Positions 28,153 through 36,892 of a stretch of DNA of 64,000 nucleotides are shown piece by piece; position 1 is the stretch's first letter; every line of letters starts with the position of its first letter. The notes beneath the pieces are model-generated. The model worked only from the letters and a program-made list of their open reading frames with translations, was not told the origin of the DNA and searched no databases. Origin of the DNA: Gaiellasilicea sp963765705 (GTDB lineage: Bacteria > Actinomycetota > Thermoleophilia > Gaiellales > Gaiellaceae); assembly GCA_963765705.1 (NCBI GenBank), contig CAVXXJ010000011.1:124001-188000 (forward strand), in the 5' to 3' direction. Made by a program: the position numbers and the translations under genes.

Positions 28153-29083
28153 CTCTGCCTCCTCAAGATGTCGATGGGAAGCGTAGCGCGGTCCTCGAAA
28201 CAGACGACCTGCTTGCCCGGACGGCCCCAGGCCTCGCCGAGCTCGTCGAGCCCGATTCGCTGCGACGTCGAGCGTCGATCTCGCCGGTGAGCGTGTGCCC
28301 GACCAGCCGCCGGTAGTGCTCGGCGAGCACCTCCGGCGGGACGGCGAAGTCCGAGAAGCCGTACAGCTCGAGCTGCTTGCCGCGGATCGCGGCCGAGGGG
28401 AGCGTCGCGGTCGGCCCGGCCGCCTGGCCGAGCTGGACGATCCGCGCTCCCGGCGCGGCGGCGGCGACGGCCCGCTCGAGCGGCTCGCCGCAGAGCGGGT
28501 CGAAGACGTAGGTGGGCTCGCCGAAGTCGCCGTCGAGCGGCACCGCCTCGTCGGCGCCGAGCTCGAGCGCCCGCTCGAGCCGCTTCGGATCGCGGCCGGC
28601 CGCGACGACGCGGCCGGCGCCGAGCAGCTTCGCCGCCTGGACCGCGACCTCGCCGACCGTTCCGGTCGCGCCGAGCACGAGCACGTCGGTCGCCTTCCCG
28701 CAGCGGCGCCCGCCACGCAAACGGCATCCAGCCGGCGAGCCCGGCGATCCCGAGCGCCGCCGCGACCGCGAGGTCGGCGCCCTCGGGCACCTCGGCGACG
28801 ACCGCTCCCGGCTCCGCCCGCTCGGCCATCGCGCCGTTCCGGGCAAGCCCGAGCCCGCCGCCGAACGTCCAGACGATCCGGCCTGCCGGCCTCGCGCCCG
28901 ACGCACTCGCAGCCGGGAACGTAGGGAAGAGCGCGGATGCCCGCCGTAGAACTGCCCCGCCGCGACCGCGCGGTCGAGCGGGTTCAGGGGCGCGGCGAGC
29001 ACCTCGATGCTCTCGCCTGACGGCTCGGGCGCCTCGCCCACCGTCGGCGGGCGCCCGAGCTCCGTGATCAATGCTGCCTTCAC
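28149..29083 (-). pseudogene. Quinone oxidoreductase / MDR-family dehydrogenase, several frameshifts
   Basis: The N-terminus MKAALITELGRPP, VLAAPLNPLDRAVAAGQFYGG, and the Rossmann part DVLVLGATGTVGEVAVQAAKLL with GADEAVPLDGDFG are in one frame. A middle part (AVVAEVPEGADLAVAAALGIAGLAGWM) and the C-terminus (IGLDELGEAWGRPGKQVV) are in another. At least three shifts are needed. The stop overlaps the mmsA start, so the two were one operon. NADPH-dependent quinone or enone reduction is inferred from the family. Confidence 0.7.
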
Positions 29084-29115
29084 ACCAGTGCTCTCACGGG
29101 TCGATGCTGTTCTTC

Positions 29116-30333
29116 CTACGCTGCGCGCACCGCGAGGCCGGTCTCCGCGTCGAAGAAGTGCAAGCGTTCGACGTCGACCGCCAGCTCGAGCTTCTCTCGC
29201 TCCTTCGCGCTCGTGGTTCGGTCGAGCCGCGCCACGAACCGGGCCCCGCTCCCGCGCGCCTGCTCGGCGGCAAGCCTCGCCTCCGCGTCCTCGGGGGCGT
29301 CGACGACGTGCGCCTCGAGCACTTCCTTCGTCGCGACCGGCTGAGCGGCGATGTTGAAGTGCACGTAGACCTCGGAGCCCATGTCCTCGCGGATGTCGCA
29401 GACGACAGACAGCCGACGGCCCGATGCATCGTCGCTCACGAGCGACGCATCCTCCATGTCCTCAGGCCGGATCCCCAGCGCGAGCGAGCGTCCTTCGAAC
29501 CGCTCGAGACCGGGATTGCGCTCGAACGTGGCTTCGGCGAGGCGCAGGCGATGCTCGCCGAAGCGTGCCCAGAGCGCGCCGTCCTCGCGGGCGAGCTCCG
29601 CGACGACGAGGTTCATCGCCGGCGAGCCGATGAACTCCGCGACGAAGAGATTGCGCGGCCTCTCGTAGAGCATCTGTGGCGTGTCCACCTGCTGCAGCAA
29701 GCCGTTCCGCATCACCGCGCAGCGATCGCCCATCGTCATCGCCTCGATCTGGTCGTGCGTGACGTAGACGGTCGTCACTCCGAGGTCCCTCTGGATCCGC
29801 GCGATCTCCGCCCTCATCTCGACCCGAAGCTTCGCGTCGAGGTTCGAGAGCGGCTCGTCCATGAGGAACGCCTGCGGCTTGCGGACGATCGCGCGCCCCA
29901 TGGCGACCCGCTGGCGCTGGCCGCCCGAGAGTGTTCGCGGCTTCTTCTGCAGCGAGTCCGTGAGACCGAGGATGCGTCCTGCCTCGCGAACGCGACGGTC
30001 GATCTCGTCCTTGGGGACGCCCTGCATCTTGAGCGCGAAGCCCATGTTCCTCGATGCCGTCATGTGCGGATACAGCGCGTAATTCTGGAAGACCATGGCG
30101 ATGTCACGGTTCTTCGGGGGGAGGTCGTTCACGACCACACCGTCGATCTTCACGTTTCCGGACGTGATCGTCTCGAGGCCGGCGACCATTCGCAGCGCAG
30201 TCGTCTTCCCGCAGCCGGACGGACCGACGAAGACGACGAACTCGCCCGCCTCGACCTCGAGGTCGAGCTCGGTGACGGCCTTCGTGCCGTCGGGATAGAC
30301 CTTCGTCAGCTGCTCGAGGGTGATCTCTGCCAA
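29116..30333 (-). CDS. Sugar ABC transporter ATP-binding protein (UgpC/MsmX type)
   Basis: 405 residues from TTG at 30333 (GGAG upstream). It has ABC ATPase motifs GPSGCGKTT, VFQNYALYPHM, LSGGQRQRVAMGRA and LLMDEPLSNLDAKLR-like, THDQIEAMTMGDR, and a C-terminal MalK-type TOBE domain (about 240-400) with LGIRPEDM. It energises the permease pair encoded divergently at 30377-32345. The divergent start region is only 43 nt long. Confidence 0.9.
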   Translation of the reverse strand: MAEITLEQLTKVYPDGTKAVTELDLEVEAGEFVVFVGPSGCGKTTALRMVAGLETITSGNVKIDGVVVNDLPPKNRDIAMVFQNYALYPHMTASRNMGFALKMQGVPKDEIDRRVREAGRILGLTDSLQKKPRTLSGGQRQRVAMGRAIVRKPQAFLMDEPLSNLDAKLRVEMRAEIARIQRDLGVTTVYVTHDQIEAMTMGDRCAVMRNGLLQQVDTPQMLYERPRNLFVAEFIGSPAMNLVVAELAREDGALWARFGEHRLRLAEATFERNPGLERFEGRSLALGIRPEDMEDASLVSDDASGRRLSVVCDIREDMGSEVYVHFNIAAQPVATKEVLEAHVVDAPEDAEARLAAEQARGSGARFVARLDRTTSAKEREKLELAVDVERLHFFDAETGLAVRAA

Positions 30334-30376
30334 CGTGAGAAACTCCGGCGCCAATCTACTAGCATCCGCCCCTCGA

Positions 30377-31351
30377 ATGGAGGCGAAGGCTGCTCGGGCG
30401 AGACCGGCTCCAGGCCGCAGGCGGCATGCCCTGGAGAGCCGTCGTGTCCTCGCGCCGCTCCTCATCGCCCCGGCCGTCCTCTTCATGGTGCTCGTCGTCG
30501 GCGTTCCGTTCGGCTGGGCGATCTACCTCAGCTTCACAAACGCCATCGGCGGGTCGCTGAGCGGCGAGTGGATCGGCTTCGACAATTTCACGAGCGCCTG
30601 GCACGACGAGAACTTTCGCCGCGCGCTCCGCAACACGTTCATCTTCACGCTGGCGTCGCAGGCGATCGTCCTCGTCGGCGCCGCCGTCCTCTCGAACTTT
30701 CTCGTCCGTGACTTCCGTGGCAAGTGGATCATCCGCTTCCTGGTCGTCATGCCCTGGGCGGCTCCGGTCGTCCTCTCGACGATCGGGTGGCTGTGGCTGC
30801 TCGACTCTCTGTACAGCGTCGTCAACTGGACGTTGGCGAGGCTCCACCTGGACGAGGGCCTCGTCTCGCTCCTCGCCGCTGTCAACATCGAGGAGGAGGC
30901 GCAGGTGCCGTTGCAGTGGCTCGGCCGGCCCAATCTCGCACTGATCGCGATCACGCTCGTGCACGCCTGGCGGATCCTCCCGTTCGCCGTGGTGATCTTC
31001 ATCGCGGGCCGTGCGTCCATCCCCAACGAGGTCGAGGACGCCGCCAAGGTGGACGGCGCGACGGGTGTGAAGAAGCTCTGGTACGTCGACATCCCGCTGC
31101 AGCTCCCGATCGCGCTCGTGGCGGTCCTCTTCGGGATCGTGTTCACCGCGGTCGACTTCGCGGTCGTCTACATCCTCACCCGTGGCGGGCCCTTCAACTC
31201 GACGCAGGTGCTGCCCACCTGGGCCTTCTTCATCGGCATCGACGGTGGCTCCCTGGGCGAGGGCGCGGCGATCTCGCTCTTCATGTTCCCGCTGCTGGTG
31301 GTCGTCAGCGTCGCGATGCTGTTCTTCGCTCGCAGGGCGCAGGTGAGCTAG
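30377..31351 (+). CDS. Sugar ABC transporter permease (MalF/UgpA type)
   Basis: 324 residues, about six helices; the first is at about 28-50 (LLIAPAVLFMVLVVGVPFGW). The coupling loop EDAAKVDGATGVKKLWYVDIPL is the EAA motif of carbohydrate permeases. It is the first gene of permease-permease-binding protein on the plus strand. ATG at 30377 gives a short basic N-terminus before helix 1; the frame is open slightly further upstream. Confidence 0.9.
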   Translation: MEAKAARARPAPGRRRHALESRRVLAPLLIAPAVLFMVLVVGVPFGWAIYLSFTNAIGGSLSGEWIGFDNFTSAWHDENFRRALRNTFIFTLASQAIVLVGAAVLSNFLVRDFRGKWIIRFLVVMPWAAPVVLSTIGWLWLLDSLYSVVNWTLARLHLDEGLVSLLAAVNIEEEAQVPLQWLGRPNLALIAITLVHAWRILPFAVVIFIAGRASIPNEVEDAAKVDGATGVKKLWYVDIPLQLPIALVAVLFGIVFTAVDFAVVYILTRGGPFNSTQVLPTWAFFIGIDGGSLGEGAAISLFMFPLLVVVSVAMLFFARRAQVS

Positions 31352-31479
31352 TGCTCCGTCCCGCGAATCCCTTGGACTCTGCGGGCGTCCAGCCGCGCCT
31401 GGCGGCACCCGGCACCGCGCACCGCCAGATCACACCTAGCCGCTCCGCAGAGCGGCAACGGACTCACGGGACGGAGCAC
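31351..31479. repeat. 13-bp inverted repeat bounding a 129-bp intercistronic element
   Basis: gtgctccgtcccg (31351-31363) and cgggacggagcac (31467-31479) are perfect inverted copies that bracket the entire gap between the two permease genes. A smaller hairpin (ccgctc-cgca-gagcgg) lies inside. It could be a transcript hairpin that tunes the second permease, or a small non-coding mobile element. Confidence 0.6.
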
Positions 31480-31481
31480 CA

Positions 31482-32345
31482 GTGACCTGGCGCCAGAAGA
31501 GCGTGACGTACGCGGTCGTGGTGCCGTTCGCGATCGTGCTCGCCTTCCCGTTCTACTTTGCGCTCGTGACGATGTTCAAGACGAACCTCGACCTCGCGAA
31601 CGTGGAGCACTCCCCGTACCTCTACAACGACCTCGAGGGCGGCTTCCACTGGGACTTCTGGAACTACGCGACGACCGAGCACGTCACGTTCCTCTTTCGG
31701 GAGACGAACTATCCGACGTGGTTGCTGAACACGCTGCTCGTCGGCGGAGCGGTTGTGGTCATCACGCTGCTCCTGGCCCTACCCGCGGGCTACGCGCTCG
31801 CGCGGCTGGCGGGCGGGTGGGGCCAGAGCGCAGGTGTCGCCATCTTCCTCATCTACCTGATCCCGCCGACGCTGCTCTTCCTCCCGCTTTCGCGGCTGAT
31901 CACGCAGCTCGACCTCAAGGACTCCCTCTGGTCGCTGATCCTCGTCTATCCGTCCTTCACCGTGCCCTTTGCGACGTGGCTCCTGATGGGCTTCTTCAAG
32001 ACGATTCCGCAGGAGCTCGAGGACGCTGCGCTGATCGACGGGGCGTCGCGACTGAAGGCGCTCTTCCTGATCATCCTGCCGATCTCGCTCCCCGGGATCC
32101 TGACGGCGGTCATCTTCGCCTTCTCGCTCTGCGTGAACGAGTTCATCTACGCGTTCACGTTCATCTCGACCTCCGAGCAGCGAACGGTCTCCGCGGGCAT
32201 TCCGAACGACCTGATCCGGGGGGACGTGTTCTTCTGGCAGTCGCTCATGGCGGCCTCGCTGATTCCGGCCATCCCGCTCGCGCTGCTCTACAACGCCTTT
32301 CTCGATCGTTTCATCAAGGGCTTTACAGGGGGAGCATTCCGCTAG
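31482..32345 (+). CDS. Sugar ABC transporter permease (MalG/UgpE type)
   Basis: 287 residues from GTG at 31482. Six helices; the EAA loop is PQELEDAALIDGASRLKALFLIILPIS. It ends with the usual FLDRFIKGFTGGAF tail of MalG-like permeases. It partners with the 30377 permease. The start lies 2 nt after the inverted repeat, so a stem there could restrict initiation. Confidence 0.9.
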   Translation: MTWRQKSVTYAVVVPFAIVLAFPFYFALVTMFKTNLDLANVEHSPYLYNDLEGGFHWDFWNYATTEHVTFLFRETNYPTWLLNTLLVGGAVVVITLLLALPAGYALARLAGGWGQSAGVAIFLIYLIPPTLLFLPLSRLITQLDLKDSLWSLILVYPSFTVPFATWLLMGFFKTIPQELEDAALIDGASRLKALFLIILPISLPGILTAVIFAFSLCVNEFIYAFTFISTSEQRTVSAGIPNDLIRGDVFFWQSLMAASLIPAIPLALLYNAFLDRFIKGFTGGAFR

Positions 32346-32375
32346 AGAATCGAATCGAGTCGAAAGGAGGTACCC

Positions 32376-33791
32376 GTGGCAGATGCAGAGGACCAGCTCG
32401 TTCGTTCGAGCTCGGAACTGACCCGTGGTGACCTGCTCAAGAGGGGAACCGCCGCCGCTTTCTCGATCAGCATGTTCGGCGGCCTCACCGACCGAGCCCT
32501 CGGGTTCTACGGTCCGCTCAAGTACGCGCACAAGCAGCTCGCGGGAGAGCTGAGGATCATGCAGTGGGCCCACTTCGTCCCCGCCTACGACCAGTGGCTC
32601 GACAACACCTACGTCAAGCGGTGGGGCGAGGCGAACGACGTCGAGGTCAAGGTCGACCACATCAACAACGCCCTGCTCTACAGCACCGGGGCATCGCAGG
32701 TCGCGGCCCAGAGCGGTCACGACCTGTTCTGGTTCATCTCGCCGCCGTCGACGTTCCAGAAGCAGGTCGTTCCCGTCACCGACATCGTCCAGGAGGTCAG
32801 CAAGAAGCTCGGGCCGATGTCGAGGGTCGCGAGGAAGAGCACGTACAACCCGAAGACGAAGCAGTTCTACGGCTTCCCGGACGACTATGCGCCCGATCCG
32901 GTGCAGTATCGCCGTAGCTACCTGCAGGAAGCCGGGGTCAGCCTCAACAGCTGGGAGAGCCTCCGGCAGGGAGCCCCGAAGCTCAAGGCGATGGGTCACC
33001 CGGTCGGGCTCGGCATGTCGAACGAGATCGACTCGAACATGATGCTGACCTCACTCCTCTACTGCTACGGCGGGTTCATCCAGAACGAGGAGAACCGGAT
33101 CGTCATCGGCCAAGGCTCGAACAGGAGAGGCGCGATCGAGGCGCTGACCGTCATGCGCGACATCTATCGCAGGGGGATGTCAGACGAGGTCTTCGCCTGG
33201 ACGGCCGCGTCGAACAACCAGGCGTTCCTCGCCGGCCGGCTGTCGGTGGCGCTGAACGCAATCTCGATCGCCCGCTCGGCCGAGCTCTCCGGGAACACGC
33301 CCCTCTCCGACGACACCTGGCTCGCATCGATCCCGCGCGGCCCGCACATGCGCATGGGCAACGAGCACGTCATGGGCGTCTTCGTGATCTGGAAGTTCGC
33401 GAAGAACAAGGCAGCGGCGAAGAAGTACCTGATCGACCAGCAGCTCGGCTACCGCGAGCACTTCATCCGCAGCGGGTACTACAACTTCCCTGCCTGGACG
33501 GGCGCGATCAAGGGAGGGTTCAAGGAGATCCGCAGGCTGTCCGCGCAGGACACGCACAAGCCGAGAGGCAAGTACACCATCCTGACGACGATCGCCGAGA
33601 AGTACACGACCAACCCGGGCCATCCGGGCAACACGACGCCGGTGATGGACGAGATCTACAACACCTTCCTCATCCCGCAGATGTTCGCCGAGGTCGCGCA
33701 GGGGAAGTCCACCCCTGCCGAGGCCGTCACGGCCTTCTCGAACAAGGCGCAGAGCATCTACCGGAAGTGGAGGAACCAGGGGCTCGTCTAA
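32376..33791 (+). CDS. Family 1 extracellular sugar-binding protein with a degenerate Tat-like leader
   Basis: 471 residues from GTG at 32376 behind a strong AAAGGAGG. The mature part is a type 1 solute-binding protein (DLFWFISPPSTFQKQ, GFPDDYAPDPVQYR, NNQAFLAGRLSVALN, GNEHVMGVFVIWKFAKN). The leader looks like a Tat signal (LTRGDLLKRGTAAAF), but the second Arg of the pair is Gly; a single C-to-G change in its codon would explain it. Export may use a lone-Arg Tat signal or Sec. It supplies the UgpC-like importer. Confidence 0.85.
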   Translation: MADAEDQLVRSSSELTRGDLLKRGTAAAFSISMFGGLTDRALGFYGPLKYAHKQLAGELRIMQWAHFVPAYDQWLDNTYVKRWGEANDVEVKVDHINNALLYSTGASQVAAQSGHDLFWFISPPSTFQKQVVPVTDIVQEVSKKLGPMSRVARKSTYNPKTKQFYGFPDDYAPDPVQYRRSYLQEAGVSLNSWESLRQGAPKLKAMGHPVGLGMSNEIDSNMMLTSLLYCYGGFIQNEENRIVIGQGSNRRGAIEALTVMRDIYRRGMSDEVFAWTAASNNQAFLAGRLSVALNAISIARSAELSGNTPLSDDTWLASIPRGPHMRMGNEHVMGVFVIWKFAKNKAAAKKYLIDQQLGYREHFIRSGYYNFPAWTGAIKGGFKEIRRLSAQDTHKPRGKYTILTTIAEKYTTNPGHPGNTTPVMDEIYNTFLIPQMFAEVAQGKSTPAEAVTAFSNKAQSIYRKWRNQGLV

Positions 33792-33805
33792 CGCTGGACC
33801 CTGAT

Positions 33806-33837
33806 CTGGTCGGGCCGCCTAAGGGTGGCCCGACCAG
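33806..33837 (+). terminator. Terminator hairpin of the sugar ABC operon
   Basis: ctggtcgggccgcc (33806-33819) pairs with ggtggcccgaccag (33824-33837), a 14-bp stem with one G-U pair and the loop taag. A short T-run (ctttcc) follows at 33841. It lies 15 nt past the binding-protein stop. Confidence 0.75.
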
Positions 33838-33886
33838 AGACTTTCCAGGCACGGCGGGCGCCGCCATCTCTGAGTAGGCTTCGCTG

Positions 33887-35239
33887 ATGGCCACGATCGA
33901 GACCAATCCGCAGCTCGGCGCGCAGATCGTCGCGGACGCCAAGGAGTTCGTCCTCCACTCCTGGTCGGTGCAGAGCGCGATCAACCCGATCCCGGTCGCC
34001 GGCGCCGAGGGTCGCCACTTCTGGGACTACGACGGCAAGCGCTACCTCGACTTCGCGTCCCAGCTCGTCAACGTCTCGATCGGCTACGGGCATCCGAAGC
34101 TGATCGCCGCGATCAAGGAGCAGGCCGAGAAGCTGTGCACGATCGGACCGCCGATGGCGACGGAGCCGCGCTCACAGCTCGGGCGCATGCTCGCCGAGGT
34201 GACGCCCGGCAACCTGAAGATGTCGTTCTTCACCAACGGGGGCGCCGAGGCGAACGAGAACGCGATCAAGGTCGCGCGCTGGGTGACCGGCCGGCACAAG
34301 GTGATCGCGCGCTATCGCTCCTACCACGGCGCCACGGCCGGTGCGATCACGATGACCGGCGATCCACGCCGCTGGCACGCCGAGCCCGGCCTGCCGGGCG
34401 TCGTGCGGATGCTCGACCCCTACACCTACCGCTGCCCGGCCGGACATCCGGATCCCTGCCCCGTCTGCACGGGCGCGCCGCACCTGGAGGAGATCCTCCA
34501 GTACGAGGGCGCGCACACCGTCGCCGCCGTGATCCTCGAGACCGTGGTCGGCACGAACGGGATCATCGTGCCGCCCGACGGCTACCTCCAGTCGATCCGC
34601 GAGACCTGCGACAAGCACGGGATCCTGCTGATCTGCGACGAGGTGATGGCCGGCTTCGGGCGCACCGGCAAGTGGTTCGCGTGCGACAACTGGGACGTCG
34701 TCCCGGACATCCTCACGGTCGCGAAGGGGATCAACTCGGGCTACGTGCCGCTCGGCGCAATGATCGTGTCCGAGCCGATCGCCGACCAGCTGCGCGACCG
34801 ATTCCTCGCCGGCGGGCTCACGTATTCCGGCCACCCACTCGCCTGCGCCTCCGCAGTCGCCTCGATCGAGGCGTTCCAGGAGGAAGGGATCGTCGAGAAC
34901 GCGGCCGAGCACGGGCGCTACCTCGCCGAAGCGCTGCCGGCGCTCGCGGCGAAGCACCCATCGATCGGCGACGTCCGCGGCCTGGGGCTCTTCTGGGGGC
35001 TCGAGCTGGTGAAGAACCGCGAGACGAAGGAGATGCTCGTCCCGTTCAACGCGGGCGGCGAGGCGGCCGCGCCGGTCGCGCGGATGCAGAAAGCCGCGCT
35101 CGACTCAGGGCTCTACCTGATGACGCACTGGAACGTCGTCATGGTCTGCCCGCCGCTGACGATCACGCGCGAGGAGCTCGACGAGGGCCTCGCGATGCTC
35201 GACGACGCGCTCGCGATCGCCGACGAGTACGTGACCTAG
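33887..35239 (+). CDS. Class III PLP aminotransferase (beta-alanine/taurine:pyruvate type)
   Basis: 450 residues. PLP fold-type I, class III: SQLVNVSIGYGHPK, FFTNGGAEANENAIK, the Asp of LLICDEVMAGFGRTGK, the Schiff-base Lys in VAKGINSGYVPLGA, and GLTYSGHPLACA. A Cys-rich insert (YRCPAGHPDPCPVCTG, about 183-198) resembles the CYRCP region of taurine/omega-amino acid transaminases. It probably removes the amino group of an omega-amino acid such as beta-alanine, linking the pyrimidine genes to MmsA. The exact substrate is not shown. Confidence 0.82.
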   Translation: MATIETNPQLGAQIVADAKEFVLHSWSVQSAINPIPVAGAEGRHFWDYDGKRYLDFASQLVNVSIGYGHPKLIAAIKEQAEKLCTIGPPMATEPRSQLGRMLAEVTPGNLKMSFFTNGGAEANENAIKVARWVTGRHKVIARYRSYHGATAGAITMTGDPRRWHAEPGLPGVVRMLDPYTYRCPAGHPDPCPVCTGAPHLEEILQYEGAHTVAAVILETVVGTNGIIVPPDGYLQSIRETCDKHGILLICDEVMAGFGRTGKWFACDNWDVVPDILTVAKGINSGYVPLGAMIVSEPIADQLRDRFLAGGLTYSGHPLACASAVASIEAFQEEGIVENAAEHGRYLAEALPALAAKHPSIGDVRGLGLFWGLELVKNRETKEMLVPFNAGGEAAAPVARMQKAALDSGLYLMTHWNVVMVCPPLTITREELDEGLAMLDDALAIADEYVT

Positions 35240-35251
35240 CGCCAAACCCTC

Positions 35252-35740
35252 CTAGCCGAGCTCGGTGCAGCTGCCGGCGCCGACGCCGGGAAGCTTGCCG
35301 AGCAGCTCCGACAGCTGCGCGACCTCGTCCGTGCTCAACGCGTCGCCGAACAGCGACTGCAGACGCTTCGTGTGACTGGCCCCAACGCAGTCCACCGTCT
35401 CGATCCCGTCCTGGGTCAACCGCGCCCACGTGACGCGCGCGTCGTCGTCGCACTGCAGGTTCTCGACGAGGCCGGATTCCTGCAGCCCGTCCAGCAACCT
35501 CGTCACGCCCGACGGGGTCAGCATCAGCAGCTCGACGAGATCGACGCGACGCAGGCGGTGCTCACTCGCCCTGGAGAGGTGCATGAGCGCCTCGAAGTCG
35601 TTGATCGTCAGCCCACGCGGCCTCAGCACCTCGGCCTCGAGCTCGCGGCGCAGCACCGTGTGCGCCCGCATCAGCCGTGCAAAAGCGGCGATTTCGACGG
35701 ACTGCTCAGTTGTTTGAGTGCTCAATACTTGACTGCTCAA
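35252..35740 (-). CDS. MarR-family repressor
   Basis: 162 residues, with winged-helix features INDFEALMHLSRA, RRVDLVELLMLTPSGVTRLLDGLQESGLVE and a wing DDARVTWARLT. The start is TTG at 35740 behind AGAGGAAG. Its first codons lie within two of the three operator-like sites of the divergent promoter, which suggests autorepression plus control of the YceI/FMN-reductase pair. Confidence 0.88.
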   Translation of the reverse strand: MSSQVLSTQTTEQSVEIAAFARLMRAHTVLRRELEAEVLRPRGLTINDFEALMHLSRASEHRLRRVDLVELLMLTPSGVTRLLDGLQESGLVENLQCDDDARVTWARLTQDGIETVDCVGASHTKRLQSLFGDALSTDEVAQLSELLGKLPGVGAGSCTELG

Positions 35741-35771
35741 GGTTCTTCCTCTATATTGCTTGCGTACTCAA
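35714..35771 (+). promoter_or_regulatory. YceI promoter with three MarR-type operator sites
   Basis: The plus strand shows -35 TTGACT (35729-35734), a 17-nt spacer and -10 TATATT (35752-35757). Three 12-bp sites of the form TTGMN-NN-CTCAA occur: 35714-35725 (TTGAG-TG-CTCAA, a perfect palindrome), 35729-35740 (TTGAC-TG-CTCAA, on the -35) and 35760-35771 (TTGCG-TA-CTCAA, at the expected start of transcription). The spacing (15 and 31 bp) and placement fit repression by the divergent MarR protein. Confidence 0.75.
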
Positions 35772-35798
35772 GGATACACCACGAAACGAGGGAGAGCA

Positions 35799-36335
35799 AT
35801 GAGCGCTACAGCAGAACAGATCACGGCCATTCCGGCCGGCACCTGGAACGTCGACCCCGTGCACTCCGATGTCGGCTTCGCCGTCACCTACAGCGGCGCG
35901 GGCACGTTCCGAGGCGGCTTCAAGGAGCTCGACGCCAAGCTGGTCGACGGGAAGCTCGAGGGGAGCGCCAAGGTCGCCAGCGTCACCATCGACGAACCGC
36001 AGCTCGTCGGCCACCTCCAGTCGCCCGACTTCTTCGACGCAGAGCAGCACCCGGAGCTGACGTTCGCCTCGAAGTCGATCGAGCGCACGGGAGACGAGGT
36101 CACGATCGACGGCGAGATCACGCTCCGCGGCGTGACGAAGCCCGTCACGATCGAGGGGACGGTCGTCGGCCCGACGCCGGACGCCTACGGCAACCAGCGG
36201 ATCGCGTTCGACATCGAGACCACGATCGATCGCCGCGAGTTCGGCATCGACTGGAACCTGGACATCCCGGGAGCCGGTCCCGCGCTCGGCAACGACGTGA
36301 AGGTCACCGCCAACCTCGCGCTGGTGCAGGCGTAG
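35799..36335 (+). CDS. YceI-family lipid-binding protein
   Basis: 178 residues from ATG at 35799 with GAGGGAGAG. The lipocalin-like YceI barrel is clear: GTWNVDPVHSDVGFAV, LVGHLQSPDFFDAEQHPELTF, GEITLRGVTKPVTI, RREFGIDWN. YceI proteins bind polyisoprenoids or other long amphiphiles. No signal peptide is present, so it is cytoplasmic here, as in many actinobacterial members. It is the first gene of the MarR-controlled pair. Confidence 0.9.
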   Translation: MSATAEQITAIPAGTWNVDPVHSDVGFAVTYSGAGTFRGGFKELDAKLVDGKLEGSAKVASVTIDEPQLVGHLQSPDFFDAEQHPELTFASKSIERTGDEVTIDGEITLRGVTKPVTIEGTVVGPTPDAYGNQRIAFDIETTIDRREFGIDWNLDIPGAGPALGNDVKVTANLALVQA

Positions 36336-36337
36336 CG

Positions 36338-36892
36338 ATGAAGATCCTCGCGATCAGCGGCAGCCTCCGCCAGGGGTCCCACAACACGGATCTTCTGCGG
36401 GGCGCTGCCGCCGGCGCGCCCGACGGCGTCGACATCGAGCTCTACCACGGCTTGAAGGAGATCCCGCCCTACGACGCCGACGACGACGTTCCGGGCGACC
36501 AGCCGATCGCGGTGCAGCTGTTCAAGGCGGCGCTCGACTCGGCCGACGCGATCCTGGTCTCGACGCCCGAGTACAACTCGTCGATTCCAGGCGTGCTGAA
36601 GAACGCGCTCGACTGGGCATCGCGTCCGCTCGCCGACTCGCCGGTCCGCAACAAGCCGGCCGCCGTGCTCTCGTCGAGCACAGGCATGTTCGGAGGCGTG
36701 TGGGCGGCGGCCGAGACCCGAAAGGTGCTCGCCGCGCTGGGAGCACGGGCGCTCGAGGAGACGGTCGCGGTCGCGAAGGCCGACGACCGGCTCGCGGATG
36801 GCGTCGACGCCGAGCTCCTGCTCGAGCTGCGTGCCGTCGTCGACGCCCTGGCGACGGCGGTCGAAGCGCGCGAGGCCGCGGCAGTCGCCTAG
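36338..36892 (+). CDS. NADPH-dependent FMN reductase
   Basis: 184-residue flavodoxin-like reductase. The FMN phosphate loop is ISGSLRQGSHN, and STPEYNSSIPGVLKNALDWASR is the signature segment. It reduces FMN, quinones or electrophiles with NADPH. It starts 2 nt after the YceI stop, so it is under the same MarR promoter, which suggests a response to an electrophilic or quinone-like inducer. Confidence 0.9.
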   Translation: MKILAISGSLRQGSHNTDLLRGAAAGAPDGVDIELYHGLKEIPPYDADDDVPGDQPIAVQLFKAALDSADAILVSTPEYNSSIPGVLKNALDWASRPLADSPVRNKPAAVLSSSTGMFGGVWAAAETRKVLAALGARALEETVAVAKADDRLADGVDAELLLELRAVVDALATAVEAREAAAVA

